Source: an uncultured Lachnospiraceae bacterium | Lineage (GTDB): Bacteria; Bacillota; Clostridia; Lachnospirales; Lachnospiraceae | Assembly: GCA_948470755.1 (NCBI GenBank) | Contig: CAOKPU010000015.1 | Location: 1-50,624 of the forward strand | Reading direction: 5' to 3' | Length of the DNA stretch: 50,624 nt | In this document: in pieces, positions 36,673 to 43,702 of the stretch | How the letters are laid out: each line of letters begins with the position of its first letter | Numbering within the stretch: position 1 is the first letter of the stretch | The notes under the pieces: generated by a model | Databases searched by the model: none | The model's input: only the letters and a program-made list of their open reading frames with translations | What the model was told of the DNA's origin: nothing | Position numbers and translations under genes: made by a program

Positions 36673-37551
36673 TTATCCTATCCGTCCCAAGATCCGGCAA
36701 ACCGCCTCTGCCACGCCATCTTCCCTGCTTATCTTCGTAACTATATCAGCCGCCTTTTTTACCTCTTCCCTTGCATTGCCCATAGCAAAACTTAAACCCG
36801 CTTTTTCCAGCATGTCCAAATCATTCAGGCTGTCGCCGGCTGCCGAAGTCTGTTCCAGGGAGATTCCAAGATGTCCGCACAAGAACTCCAAAGATTGCCC
36901 TTTTGTACAGTCCTGATACATAATCTCCGCATTATGGGTCCCCGATATACAAACTGCAGGCCCCCCGTAGCGGGACACCCACCCGCCTGCTTTCTTAAGC
37001 ACATTTTCATCATATGTAATCAGGGAAATACTGTACACCGCTTCCCCCCGTTTCAGATATTCTTCCATATTATCCACAATACGGATCCCATTCTGCCCCT
37101 GCGTCTCTTGTTTGGCAAACAATACCTTCTCTTCCGGAATCGCCATCCCCTTATTCCTCAACCTGGCAATTTCCTCATCAAAGACTTCCATCCAGTCTTT
37201 CGGAGCGATATATCCCCCGCTTTCTTCCAAGCCATAGCACACCTTCTCTTGTTCCAGATAACTTACGATTGCGGATACAAATTCTTTTTCCAGCTCCTTG
37301 CCGAAAAGCAATGTCCCATCCGGACCAAATACGCAGGCCCCATTATTGGAAATAATATAAGGATTTAAAAAATGCTTTCTGCATATTGTTTCCGCATCAT
37401 AATAAGTCCGTCCCGTCGCAATGGCAAACCGGACCCCCGCTTCCTCCAGCCGCCTTATTGCGGCCAGATTCCCGGGGCTTATGGTAAAGTCCTCCTGAAG
37501 CAGCGTTCCATCCATATCGCTGACAAACAATACAATTTTATTATCCCGCAT
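36673..37551 (-). CDS. Cof-type HAD-superfamily phosphatase
   Basis: About 292 residues, a cytosolic sugar-phosphate phosphatase type. Motif 1 VSDMDGTLL (nucleophile Asp and acid Asp), motif 2 IATGRTYYD, and motif 4 AAGDSLNDLDMLEKAGLSFAMGNA are all present, with the type IIB cap between. Its ATG follows the PTS IID stop codon directly (TAAAATG) with no separate ribosome site, so it is the last gene of the PTS operon and probably acts on the imported sugar phosphate or on a side product (inference). Confidence 0.9.
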   Translation of the reverse strand: MRDNKIVLFVSDMDGTLLQEDFTISPGNLAAIRRLEEAGVRFAIATGRTYYDAETICRKHFLNPYIISNNGACVFGPDGTLLFGKELEKEFVSAIVSYLEQEKVCYGLEESGGYIAPKDWMEVFDEEIARLRNKGMAIPEEKVLFAKQETQGQNGIRIVDNMEEYLKRGEAVYSISLITYDENVLKKAGGWVSRYGGPAVCISGTHNAEIMYQDCTKGQSLEFLCGHLGISLEQTSAAGDSLNDLDMLEKAGLSFAMGNAREEVKKAADIVTKISREDGVAEAVCRILGRIG

Positions 37552-37552
37552 T

Positions 37553-38356
37553 TTATAAAATACCAAAGAAGGAAAGAACGATCGACAGCACGAAAGTAAC
37601 AACGATCAGCACTACCGGGCTCACCTTTTTCTTCTTAAGGAAATAATACATCAAAAACACATATCCAATAGACAAAATGTTCGGGAATATCTTATCAAAG
37701 AAATCCGCCTGCAACGCAACCGTTTTCGCCTCATTAACAACAATCTGCGTCTGTACGTTAATGCTTACATATGAAGCGATCAGCCCGCCGATAACCGTAC
37801 ACCCTAATACCGTGGCCGCCTTTGACAGCACCTCGGAGATATCCGTAATCTGCGCTACCGCCTTTACTCCCAGATTGTAACCCAGATGCGTCCAAAACCA
37901 CCTCATCGCAAATATCGCCAAATAAACTAAGAAGAAAATAATCGGCCCAAGAACGCTTCCTTCCATTGCCATCGAGGAACAAATGCCCGCCACGATAGGA
38001 AGCAGGGTAAACCAGAAGATAGCATCGCCGATACCAGCCAACGGCGCAAACAGCGCTACCTTCAACCCTTTGATGATCCCCCTGTCCGCATGGGATTCTT
38101 CCATGGAAATCAACAACCCCATCAGGAAACCTACCAGGTTGGGATGTGTATTAATAAATTCCAGATTATCCGTCATAGCCGCGGACAACCCTTCCTTATC
38201 ATCTTTATAAATCTTTTTTAATGCCGGAAGCTGAGCCATTAAAAACCCGCAGGACTGCATCCTCTCATAGTTAAAACCAGCCTGAAGGAACATGGAATCA
38301 AATGCTAACCGGTTAATATCCTTTTTATCCAAAACTTTATTTCTATCAGATGCCAT
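37553..38356 (-). CDS. PTS system mannose-family subunit IID
   Basis: About 267 residues. It begins DKKDINRLAFDSMFLQAGFNYERMQSCGF, typical of IID, with EESHADRGIIKGLKVALFAPLAGIGDAIFW in the core and C-terminal membrane helices. It works with IIC to move sugar across the membrane. The start has GAGGAGG and overlaps the IIC gene end by 11 bases. Sugar specificity is not readable. Confidence 0.93.
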   Translation of the reverse strand: MASDRNKVLDKKDINRLAFDSMFLQAGFNYERMQSCGFLMAQLPALKKIYKDDKEGLSAAMTDNLEFINTHPNLVGFLMGLLISMEESHADRGIIKGLKVALFAPLAGIGDAIFWFTLLPIVAGICSSMAMEGSVLGPIIFFLVYLAIFAMRWFWTHLGYNLGVKAVAQITDISEVLSKAATVLGCTVIGGLIASYVSINVQTQIVVNEAKTVALQADFFDKIFPNILSIGYVFLMYYFLKKKKVSPVVLIVVTFVLSIVLSFFGIL

Positions 38357-39137
38357 CTTCTTCTTCCTCCTCTGCCACATTCTGAACTGCCCTACCCGTC
38401 TTTATGCTCTTTTCCATATTATATACAAACAGCGCCATTGCCACGCCGACTACCGCGATCGGCAGAAGGTTCGAGAAATCCAGGAAGCAGGCAATTACAA
38501 ATCCAATCAACAGGTACGGAATAAACTCTGCCTTCAACATAACTTTTAACAGCATCGCAAAACCGACTGCCGGAAGGATCCCGCCGGCTACTTCAAAACC
38601 ATGGGTCAGCCATGCAGGCAGCACTTCCACAAAGGCTTTCATGGCATCCTGCGCCACAAATGTACAAAGGAAGACAACAAGCCCATACAGCAATGCAATA
38701 ATTGCAGTACAAATCATATTTATCTTTACAATCCTCGCCGTATCAGCTTCTTCCGCCGCCTGATCCGCCCCTTTCATAAAGAAGGAGAATGTTGAATAGC
38801 AGAACAGGATAATATACTGCATCAGGAAGCTGAACGGAAGCGCCAGCGCCATAGCGGCGGTCGCCTCCGTCATCGTCGTATACGCAATGACCGTAGACAT
38901 TACCCCCGCAAGGACCGGGTTCGGCGGCTGCGTCCCGCCGGCAGGGGTCAACCCTGCAAACGCCAGTTCCGTAATGCCCCCGGTAATCAGCCCAAGCTGG
39001 ATATCCCCCAAAATAAGGCCGGTCAACGTACTTACAATAATCGGGCGGAAAATGAAGAATCCCTCCAGCCAAAAGTCAACACCTACAATAATCGCCATAA
39101 TCGCCAGGCCTATGCCTTGCATCAATGTAATCTCCAT
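38346..39137 (-). CDS. PTS system mannose/sorbose/N-acetylgalactosamine-type subunit IIC
   Basis: A 263-residue channel subunit with about seven membrane helices. The diagnostic loop ITELAFAGLTPAGGTQPPNP is present; that loop is of the form found in AgaC/AgaW-like and mannose-family IIC proteins. It lies in the order IIB-IIC-IID, 26 bases after IIB. An acidic C-terminal tail (EEEEEDGI) overlaps the IID start. Confidence 0.92.
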   Translation of the reverse strand: MEITLMQGIGLAIMAIIVGVDFWLEGFFIFRPIIVSTLTGLILGDIQLGLITGGITELAFAGLTPAGGTQPPNPVLAGVMSTVIAYTTMTEATAAMALALPFSFLMQYIILFCYSTFSFFMKGADQAAEEADTARIVKINMICTAIIALLYGLVVFLCTFVAQDAMKAFVEVLPAWLTHGFEVAGGILPAVGFAMLLKVMLKAEFIPYLLIGFVIACFLDFSNLLPIAVVGVAMALFVYNMEKSIKTGRAVQNVAEEEEEDGI

Positions 39138-39163
39138 AAAAAAGTCCCTTTCTCTTATCTCGT

Positions 39164-39637
39164 TTAGATTTCCTTGATACGTTCTTTTGCATCTCCGGGA
39201 ACATCTTGAATATAAAGTTCAACCCCTGCATCCCGGATAGCCTTCAAATCCCCCATGTCCGCGTCGTCTACATACACCTTTTTGCTAATCTGGCGTTTTC
39301 CCTGGGAAAAATGCATATTCCCTACATTCACCTCTTTAATCGGCACTCCGCCCTCGATCAGCTTGCGGACATCCGCCGGCGTCTTGCAGACAATAAAAAT
39401 CTTTTGACGGTCTGCCGCTTTATGAATCACATCGATTGTTTTCTGAATTGTGAAAAATCTCACGCTTGCCCCTGATGATTTGGCAGTTGCCGCCATAAGC
39501 TGCTGCATCAGCTCATTTCCGGCTGCCTCGTCATCCGCCACAAGAATCAGATTCGCGCCTAACGTCATAGTCCATGTTACCCCTACCTGTCCATGGATCA
39601 GCCGGTTGTCAATCCTTGTTAATAAAATATTGGGCAT
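39164..39637 (-). CDS. PTS system mannose-family subunit IIB
   Basis: About 157 residues, cytosolic. The phosphorylation His lies in the N-terminal TRIDNRLIHGQVGVTW. It carries phosphate from IIA to the incoming sugar. The ATG before PNILLTR is preceded by AAAGGAGGG. First gene of IIB-IIC-IID-HAD; no IIA gene is present in the window, so a IIA from elsewhere must serve. The upstream 39680-39840 is very AT-rich and likely holds the promoter, though no clear boxes stand out. Confidence 0.92.
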   Translation of the reverse strand: MPNILLTRIDNRLIHGQVGVTWTMTLGANLILVADDEAAGNELMQQLMAATAKSSGASVRFFTIQKTIDVIHKAADRQKIFIVCKTPADVRKLIEGGVPIKEVNVGNMHFSQGKRQISKKVYVDDADMGDLKAIRDAGVELYIQDVPGDAKERIKEI

Positions 39638-39840
39638 AACCATCCCTCCTTTCTCAAATATGCCATCCAAATCATAAGCCATATTTATTATATCCCTTTT
39701 ACACCCGGCCCGTCTTTGTAAATTTTAACAATTTGTTTGTTCTATTTATATTTTTTTTATTATTTTTTTATACTTTATATGTTTACATTGATTATTTATG
39801 GATATAATGTTATATAATCGAAAACAATAAATATTTTATT

Positions 39841-40136
39841 TTATGCAAATTGTATAAATAATTTACATATCGGCATATGATAAATCCCGGTAATTCCATC
39901 CAGGAAGCCTTTCTTTAATTCCTTAAACAAAAAGTGAGCGCGCCGACATCCAAAGCCATTGCCTTTTCCATAGAATACTACAAAAGAATCTTTCCACAGC
40001 CCTGCCTTTTGTTTTCCGGCGCGATACTAATTGGTTCAAAAGTCATAATAGGAATATGCCTGCCATCATCCGCCTGGATTTCCGCCCGAACATACATAAT
40101 GCGGCCAATTATTTCACTGATACCGAACACAAGTTG
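39841..40136 (-). pseudogene. GNAT acetyltransferase remnant
   Basis: Minus-strand translation gives IMTFEPISIAPENKRQGCGK-ILL, then an in-frame TAG, then YSMEKAMALDVGALTF, then after a frame change LFKELKKGFLDGITGIY and a stop at 39841. The first part is the acetyl-CoA loop of GNAT proteins, and KELKxGFLDGITGxY is the C-terminal end of one bacterial GNAT subgroup. The N-terminal part is absent. It is therefore a dead fragment with a stop and a frameshift. Confidence 0.7.
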
Positions 40137-40469
40137 TTATTCCTTTATGAAATGGCTGTCTGTTTCCGGTATTTCCCCCTCGTCAGATACATATCTCTCC
40201 ACTTTCATATGAAGGTCATACTTTATCCGAAGTTCCGCAATCTTCTCCATCATCGGGGACTCATGATGCTGATCAAGAGCCTGCTGGTCTTTCCAGCAGT
40301 CAATCAACAATACCGTTTCCGGATCTGTCATTGGGAAAAAATAGTCATACCGAAGATTACCCACTTCTTTGCGGATTGCCGTAGCGGTTCCACTGTTTTC
40401 CATCTCTTCCGCAAATTTTCTTGCATTACCGTTTGTACTGGTATAATAGATATTCACGACTATGCTCAT
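40137..40469 (-). CDS. ABM-domain (antibiotic biosynthesis monooxygenase-like) protein, putative quinol monooxygenase
   Basis: About 110 residues of the dimeric alpha-beta barrel fold (MSIVVNIYYTSTNGNARKFAEEM; the LIDCWKDQQALDQHHES segment with its W and paired H is typical of ABM proteins such as YgiN). Family members oxidise quinols or aromatic substrates without cofactors; the substrate here is unknown. GGAGG precedes the ATG. It is the last clearly chromosomal gene before the mobile block. Confidence 0.85.
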   Translation of the reverse strand: MSIVVNIYYTSTNGNARKFAEEMENSGTATAIRKEVGNLRYDYFFPMTDPETVLLIDCWKDQQALDQHHESPMMEKIAELRIKYDLHMKVERYVSDEGEIPETDSHFIKE

Positions 40470-40865
40470 TTCCGTTTCCTCCACTCTAAACTCCCTTTTT
40501 AATCACATCATAATAATACGACTATAAACAGGACTATACACCGTCTTTATCGTTGTTTTCTCTTGTCTGAAAAGGATTTCCTACCTTCCATACAATCTCT
40601 TCCCGAAGTTTTTATCAGCAACTCTCAAATGCTGATATTTCCTACATTTCGGGTACGTGTAGTTCGTAAAATATTGCTCTTTTCACACCGTTTTCAAAAT
40701 TTTTAGCAGCAAATTAGTAGCAGTACTTAGTACTTACTACCTACTATATCATCCATCGGCATGATATAATCTACTTTTTACATTACTCAAAACAAATAAT
40801 TTCCTATGGCTATCAGGCTATCCCATAACGCCTGCCGCCACAATCAAACCGGAAGGAGCATTACC
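40470..40865. other. Gene-free stretch at the chromosome/mobile-element edge
   Basis: No gene of more than a few codons is supported. It holds a small inverted pair (TCAGCA...TGCTGA near 40614-40634), a run of related short repeats (TAGCAGCAAATTAGTAGCAG at 40701-40720; AGTACTTAGTACTTACTACC after it), and AT-rich DNA leading to the MobC-like gene. An attachment site may lie here but no duplicated core could be identified because the other end of the element is outside the window. Confidence 0.5.
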
Positions 40866-41111
40866 ATGAGCAACAAACATAAAAATCCAACCATCAGCTT
40901 CAGAATTACTGACGCTGAGCGCAAACAAATTGAGGCACGCATTCTTGCCAGCGGAATGATGAAGAAAGATTACTTCGTGCGTTCCTGCATCTATAATCAT
41001 ATCTGCGTTGTCGGCAAAAAGGAAACTATATACCCTTTGGCACAAACCGTAAACGCATTGCAGGCAAACGGCTTGCAGGATTACGTGAATGCTATGAACA
41101 GATTTAACTAA
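40866..41111 (+). CDS. MobC-like relaxosome accessory protein
   Basis: An 81-residue protein: NPTISFRITDAERKQIEARI followed by LASGMMKKDYFVRSCIYNHICVVGKKETIYPL. This is the ribbon-helix-helix DNA-binding start of MobC/relaxosome proteins, which help the relaxase at the transfer origin. The ATG at 40866 has GGAAGGAG upstream; in-frame codons before it are not used. The usual C-terminal helical half is short (about 30 residues), so it could be truncated. No relaxase gene is next to it, which suggests a rearranged element. Confidence 0.7.
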   Translation: MSNKHKNPTISFRITDAERKQIEARILASGMMKKDYFVRSCIYNHICVVGKKETIYPLAQTVNALQANGLQDYVNAMNRFN

Positions 41112-41192
41112 CATATTACTTCCTATTTCCATCATTTGACTGCCATATCTACATGATGCTAGCATCATGTAATATTGCATTAACAAGAAAAA

Positions 41193-41563
41193 TTATTTTC
41201 TCTGTTGCAATTTTTCCAGTATAGCCATAACATCCGGCTGTGTTGGTGTAAACTTCACGCCACGTTTCAGCATACCTATAACTTTCTTTGCCTTCTGCTC
41301 AATCTCCTTAGCCGTATGCTCACTTGTCAGTATCAGATGATTTCCGGCTATGGTATACTCTCGTTCTATATATTCCTCGGTTATTGGAAACATATCCTGT
41401 ATCAAAAATGCGCTTTTCCGGTCATCATCCAGTATATGCCTATGCTTGTATCTTCAACGCAATAATAATGCGGTCTATTCCCTGCCTTATTTCCTTTGAG
41501 GTACGGATCAGACATATCCTCAAAAAATTTGTCCTTGATAATATAAAATCCTGTTTTCTTCAT
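41193..41563 (-). pseudogene. cptN: Type III toxin CptN/ToxN-like gene broken by an internal deletion
   Basis: The minus-strand ATG at 41563 (GGAG upstream) opens MKKTGFYIIKDKFFEDMSDP followed by YLKGNKAGNRPHYYCVEDTSIGIYWM, the N-terminal part of CptN-type endoRNase toxins. After YWM the frame leads to a stop at 41402. In the next frame, DDDRKSAFLIQDMFPITEEY continues through YIEREYTIAGNHLILTSEHTAKEI to a stop at 41193 and matches the C-terminal part of the same family. The ~40 residues that should join the two are missing. The deletion is out of frame, so no full toxin can be made. The terminator and the 45-nt repeat array directly upstream are the expected antitoxin half. Confidence 0.8.
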
Positions 41564-41583
41564 TCGCTCCGCCCTCACTATGT

Positions 41584-41613
41584 AAAAAGTCCCCCACCTT
41601 ACGGCGAAGGACT
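41584..41613 (-). terminator. Terminator between antitoxin RNA repeats and toxin gene
   Basis: Minus strand: AGTCCTTCGCC, loop GTAA, GGTGGGGGACT (11 pairs including three G-T), then TTTTT. It lies between the RNA repeats and the toxin ATG. This is the standard type III toxin-antitoxin layout, in which partial read-through sets the ratio of RNA antitoxin to toxin. Confidence 0.85.
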
Positions 41614-41711
41614 ATACTTTCGACCCAACCACTTATATACCGCATATTGGTCAGCGGTAAACTTTCAACCCGACCATTTATATACCACATATCGGTCAGT
41701 GGTAAACTTTC
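41609..41711 (-). ncRNA. cptI: CptI-like RNA antitoxin: 2.3 tandem 45-nt repeats
   Basis: On the minus strand two units of exactly 45 nt (41711-41667 and 41666-41622) start GAAAGTTTACC and differ at only a few places, several of them paired changes (CCACTGACCGATATGTGG versus CCGCTGACCAATATGCGG) that keep the inner stem. A third partial unit (GAAAGTATAGTCC) runs into the terminator. Unit length, number and position before a CptN-like gene match the CptIN class of type III systems, in which each unit is cut out and folds as a pseudoknot that binds the toxin. The IS element starts about 30 bases upstream, so its promoter may have been changed. Confidence 0.8.
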
Positions 41712-41851
41712 TTTGCACCTACATTTTAGTAAGCACAAAAAGGGGCTGTTGCAAAAGTAGATAAATAATCTACTGGAGCAGCAGCTCCACTTTTATGCTT
41801 AAAAATAGAAAACGGACTCCGAAGAGTCCGCCATCCATGGTATAATTAGAT

Positions 41852-43297
41852 ATGCCTAATAACCAAAAATACCATAAAAATTATACCGAATTCGGCGAGC
41901 CTTATCAACTGGTTTTGCCATTAAATTTAGAAGGTTTGGTTCCTGATGATGACTCTGTCCGACTGCTGAGCCATGAATTGGAGGAATTAGATTACAGCTT
42001 GCTGTATCAGGCTTACTCTGCCAAAGGCAGAAATCCGGCAGTGGACCCAAAGACCATGTTCAAGCTCCTGACCTATGCGTATTCCCAGAACATTTATTCA
42101 TCCAGAAAGATTGAAACGGCATGCAGACGAGATATCAACTTTATGTGGCTGCTTGCCGGTCAAAAAGCACCAGACCACAGCACCATTGCCCGTTTCCGTA
42201 CCGGATTTCTAGCAGATGCCTGTGAAAATCTGTTTTATCAGATGGTAAAACGGCTGGCAGAAGCCGGCGGATTGTCAAAAGAGACTGTTTTTATCGATGG
42301 AACAAAACTGGAAGCATGCGCCAACAAATATACGTTTGTCTGGAAAAAATCCGTAGGGAAATGGGAGGCAAAAATGTTTCTGGAAATCCAGAAAGCAGTG
42401 GCTTTGTTAAATCAGGAATACCTGGAGCTATTCCGGCGCTTTTTGGAACGGCAGGCAGTCTATGACTGGCATACAGCCAGCTTTCAGGGCAGGAATAATT
42501 ATTGCAAGACAGATCCGGATGCCACTTTTATGCACATGAAGGATGACCATATGCGCAATGCCCGGCTCAAACCGGGATATAATGTCCAGACTGCAGTAGA
42601 CAGCGAATATATCGTGGCGGCTGATGTTTTCCAGGACCGGAATGATGTGTGGACACTGGTCCCGTTTCTGAAGCGGATGGAGGAAAAGCTGGGATTCCGC
42701 TATCCGAGCGTGACTGCGGATTCCGGATATGAAAGCGAGGAAGCGTATACTTATCTGAGAGAGCAGAAACAAACGCCTTATATCAAGCCCCAGAGTTATG
42801 AAAAATGGAAAAAGCGGAGTTTCAAAAAGGATATCAGCAAACGGGAGAACATGGGATATGATGCAGCGGCAGATATCTACACCTGTCATGCAGGGAAAGA
42901 ACTGAAACCTCTTTTCATAAAGAAACAGAAAAGCAAAAGCGGCTATGAATGCGAAGACTGCACCGGCTGTCCTTATAAAGAAAAATGTACGAAAGCAAGG
43001 GGAAATAAACGACTGTATATTTCCAAAAGTTTTTTAGAAAAACGTCAGGAATCCTATGAAAACATCTTAAGCGAAAAAGGGATTTTATACCGGATGAACC
43101 GTTCCATCCAGGCGGAAGGGGCATTTGGAGTTCTGAAAAATGATTATGAATTCCAGCGTTTTCTGCTCCGCGGGAAAACCAAAGTGAAACTGGAGCTTCT
43201 TCTGCTGTGCATGGGCTATAATCTCAATAAACTTCACTCAAAAATACAGAAAGAACGGATAGGAGCTCATCTGTTCCAGATAAAAGAAACCGCATAA
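41852..43297 (+). CDS. IS1182-family DDE transposase
   Basis: A 481-residue transposase. N-terminal DUF772-type region (PYQLVLPLNLEGLVPDDDSV...RNPAVDPKTMFKLLTYAYSQ), then the DDE core: D in ETVFIDGTKLEA, D in VTADSGYESEEA and E in RSIQAEGAFGVLKNDYEF, in order and spacing expected for the family. A four-cysteine stretch (YECEDCTGCPYKEKCTKA) lies before the last catalytic residue. The frame is intact, so it may be active. The ATG is preceded by TATAAT at about 12 bases and no good ribosome site, as is common for IS elements. Confidence 0.93.
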   Translation: MPNNQKYHKNYTEFGEPYQLVLPLNLEGLVPDDDSVRLLSHELEELDYSLLYQAYSAKGRNPAVDPKTMFKLLTYAYSQNIYSSRKIETACRRDINFMWLLAGQKAPDHSTIARFRTGFLADACENLFYQMVKRLAEAGGLSKETVFIDGTKLEACANKYTFVWKKSVGKWEAKMFLEIQKAVALLNQEYLELFRRFLERQAVYDWHTASFQGRNNYCKTDPDATFMHMKDDHMRNARLKPGYNVQTAVDSEYIVAADVFQDRNDVWTLVPFLKRMEEKLGFRYPSVTADSGYESEEAYTYLREQKQTPYIKPQSYEKWKKRSFKKDISKRENMGYDAAADIYTCHAGKELKPLFIKKQKSKSGYECEDCTGCPYKEKCTKARGNKRLYISKSFLEKRQESYENILSEKGILYRMNRSIQAEGAFGVLKNDYEFQRFLLRGKTKVKLELLLLCMGYNLNKLHSKIQKERIGAHLFQIKETA

Positions 43298-43336
43298 AGC
43301 AAAGAAAAAGCAAGGGCTTTATTAAAGTACGTTAAA

Positions 43337-43382
43337 AATCCGGGCAGAATCCTCAAATCGGAAGATTCTGTCTGGATTTTTT
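43337..43382 (+). terminator. Terminator of the transposase gene
   Basis: AATCCGGGCAGAATC and GATTCTGTCTGGATT form a long stem with an 11-12-base loop followed by TTTTT, 40 bases after the transposase stop, inside the IS right end. Confidence 0.8.
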
Positions 43383-43441
43383 CACAACATGGAGCGAGGG
43401 CATCGCTCCACCATCTAATCAAATGATTTTGCGACACCCTC

Positions 43442-43702
43442 GCTGGGGGTAACAGTATGAGCCGACTGGAAACGACTATTTTCGCAAGTACGGGTAGTAT
43501 GCGCCGCTACGGGGGACAGGCTTTTTTTGATAAGTGCCTATCTGTATGTAATCGCATGGCGGCATCCTCCTATGTGCCGCCTTTTAATGCAAACAACGGC
43601 GGCTTTGAAAGTCAAAACCGCCGCTGAGAATATTAAGGCATGGGAAATAGACCTGCCCAGCAACGGTTTTTTTCTTTTCCGCCGCTGGGCAGACCGTTTT
43701 TC
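43442..43702. other. Hairpin-rich gap between IS1182 element and ABC operon
   Basis: No supported gene; a short open frame (MSRLETTIFASTGSMRRYGG..., from 43457) lacks a clear ribosome site and crosses the hairpins. Three inverted pairs lie in a row: GGCGGCA/TGCCGCC (43558-43581), GGCGGCTTTGA/TCAAAACCGCC (43598-43622) and CTGCCCAGC/GCTGGGCAG (43653-43692). The last begins 11 bases after the ABC permease stop and probably helps end that transcript. Confidence 0.5.

Larger units (their letters stand above)
41742..43441. mobile_element. IS1182-family insertion sequence
   Basis: Ends GGGGCTGTTGCAAAA (41742-41756) and, inverted, GAGGGTGTCGCAAAA (43441-43427) match at 12 of 15 positions. Inside both ends lie similar hairpins (TGGAGC-AGCA-GCTCCA on the left, TGGAGCGA-GGGCA-TCGCTCCA on the right). 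One transposase gene fills it, with a further hairpin CGGACTC-CGAA-GAGTCCG and TATAAT just upstream of it. No clear target duplication is seen at the edges. It lies directly upstream of the type III antitoxin array. It seems complete. Confidence 0.8.

Noticed and set aside
40470-40865. tRNA gene or attachment core at the left edge of the mobile block
   Set aside because: No tRNA-like fold or TTCGA-type loop was found, and without the right end no duplicated core can be matched.
41622-41711. Tandem 45-base repeats as a CRISPR array
   Set aside because: The units are directly adjacent with no spacers, only two and a fraction are present, there are no cas genes, and the terminator and toxin-like gene fit a type III RNA antitoxin instead.
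43457-43630. 57-codon plus-strand frame (MSRLETTIFASTGSMRRYGG...)
   Set aside because: No ribosome site and it crosses two strong hairpins; it may be a fragment of a mobile gene, but I cannot support it.
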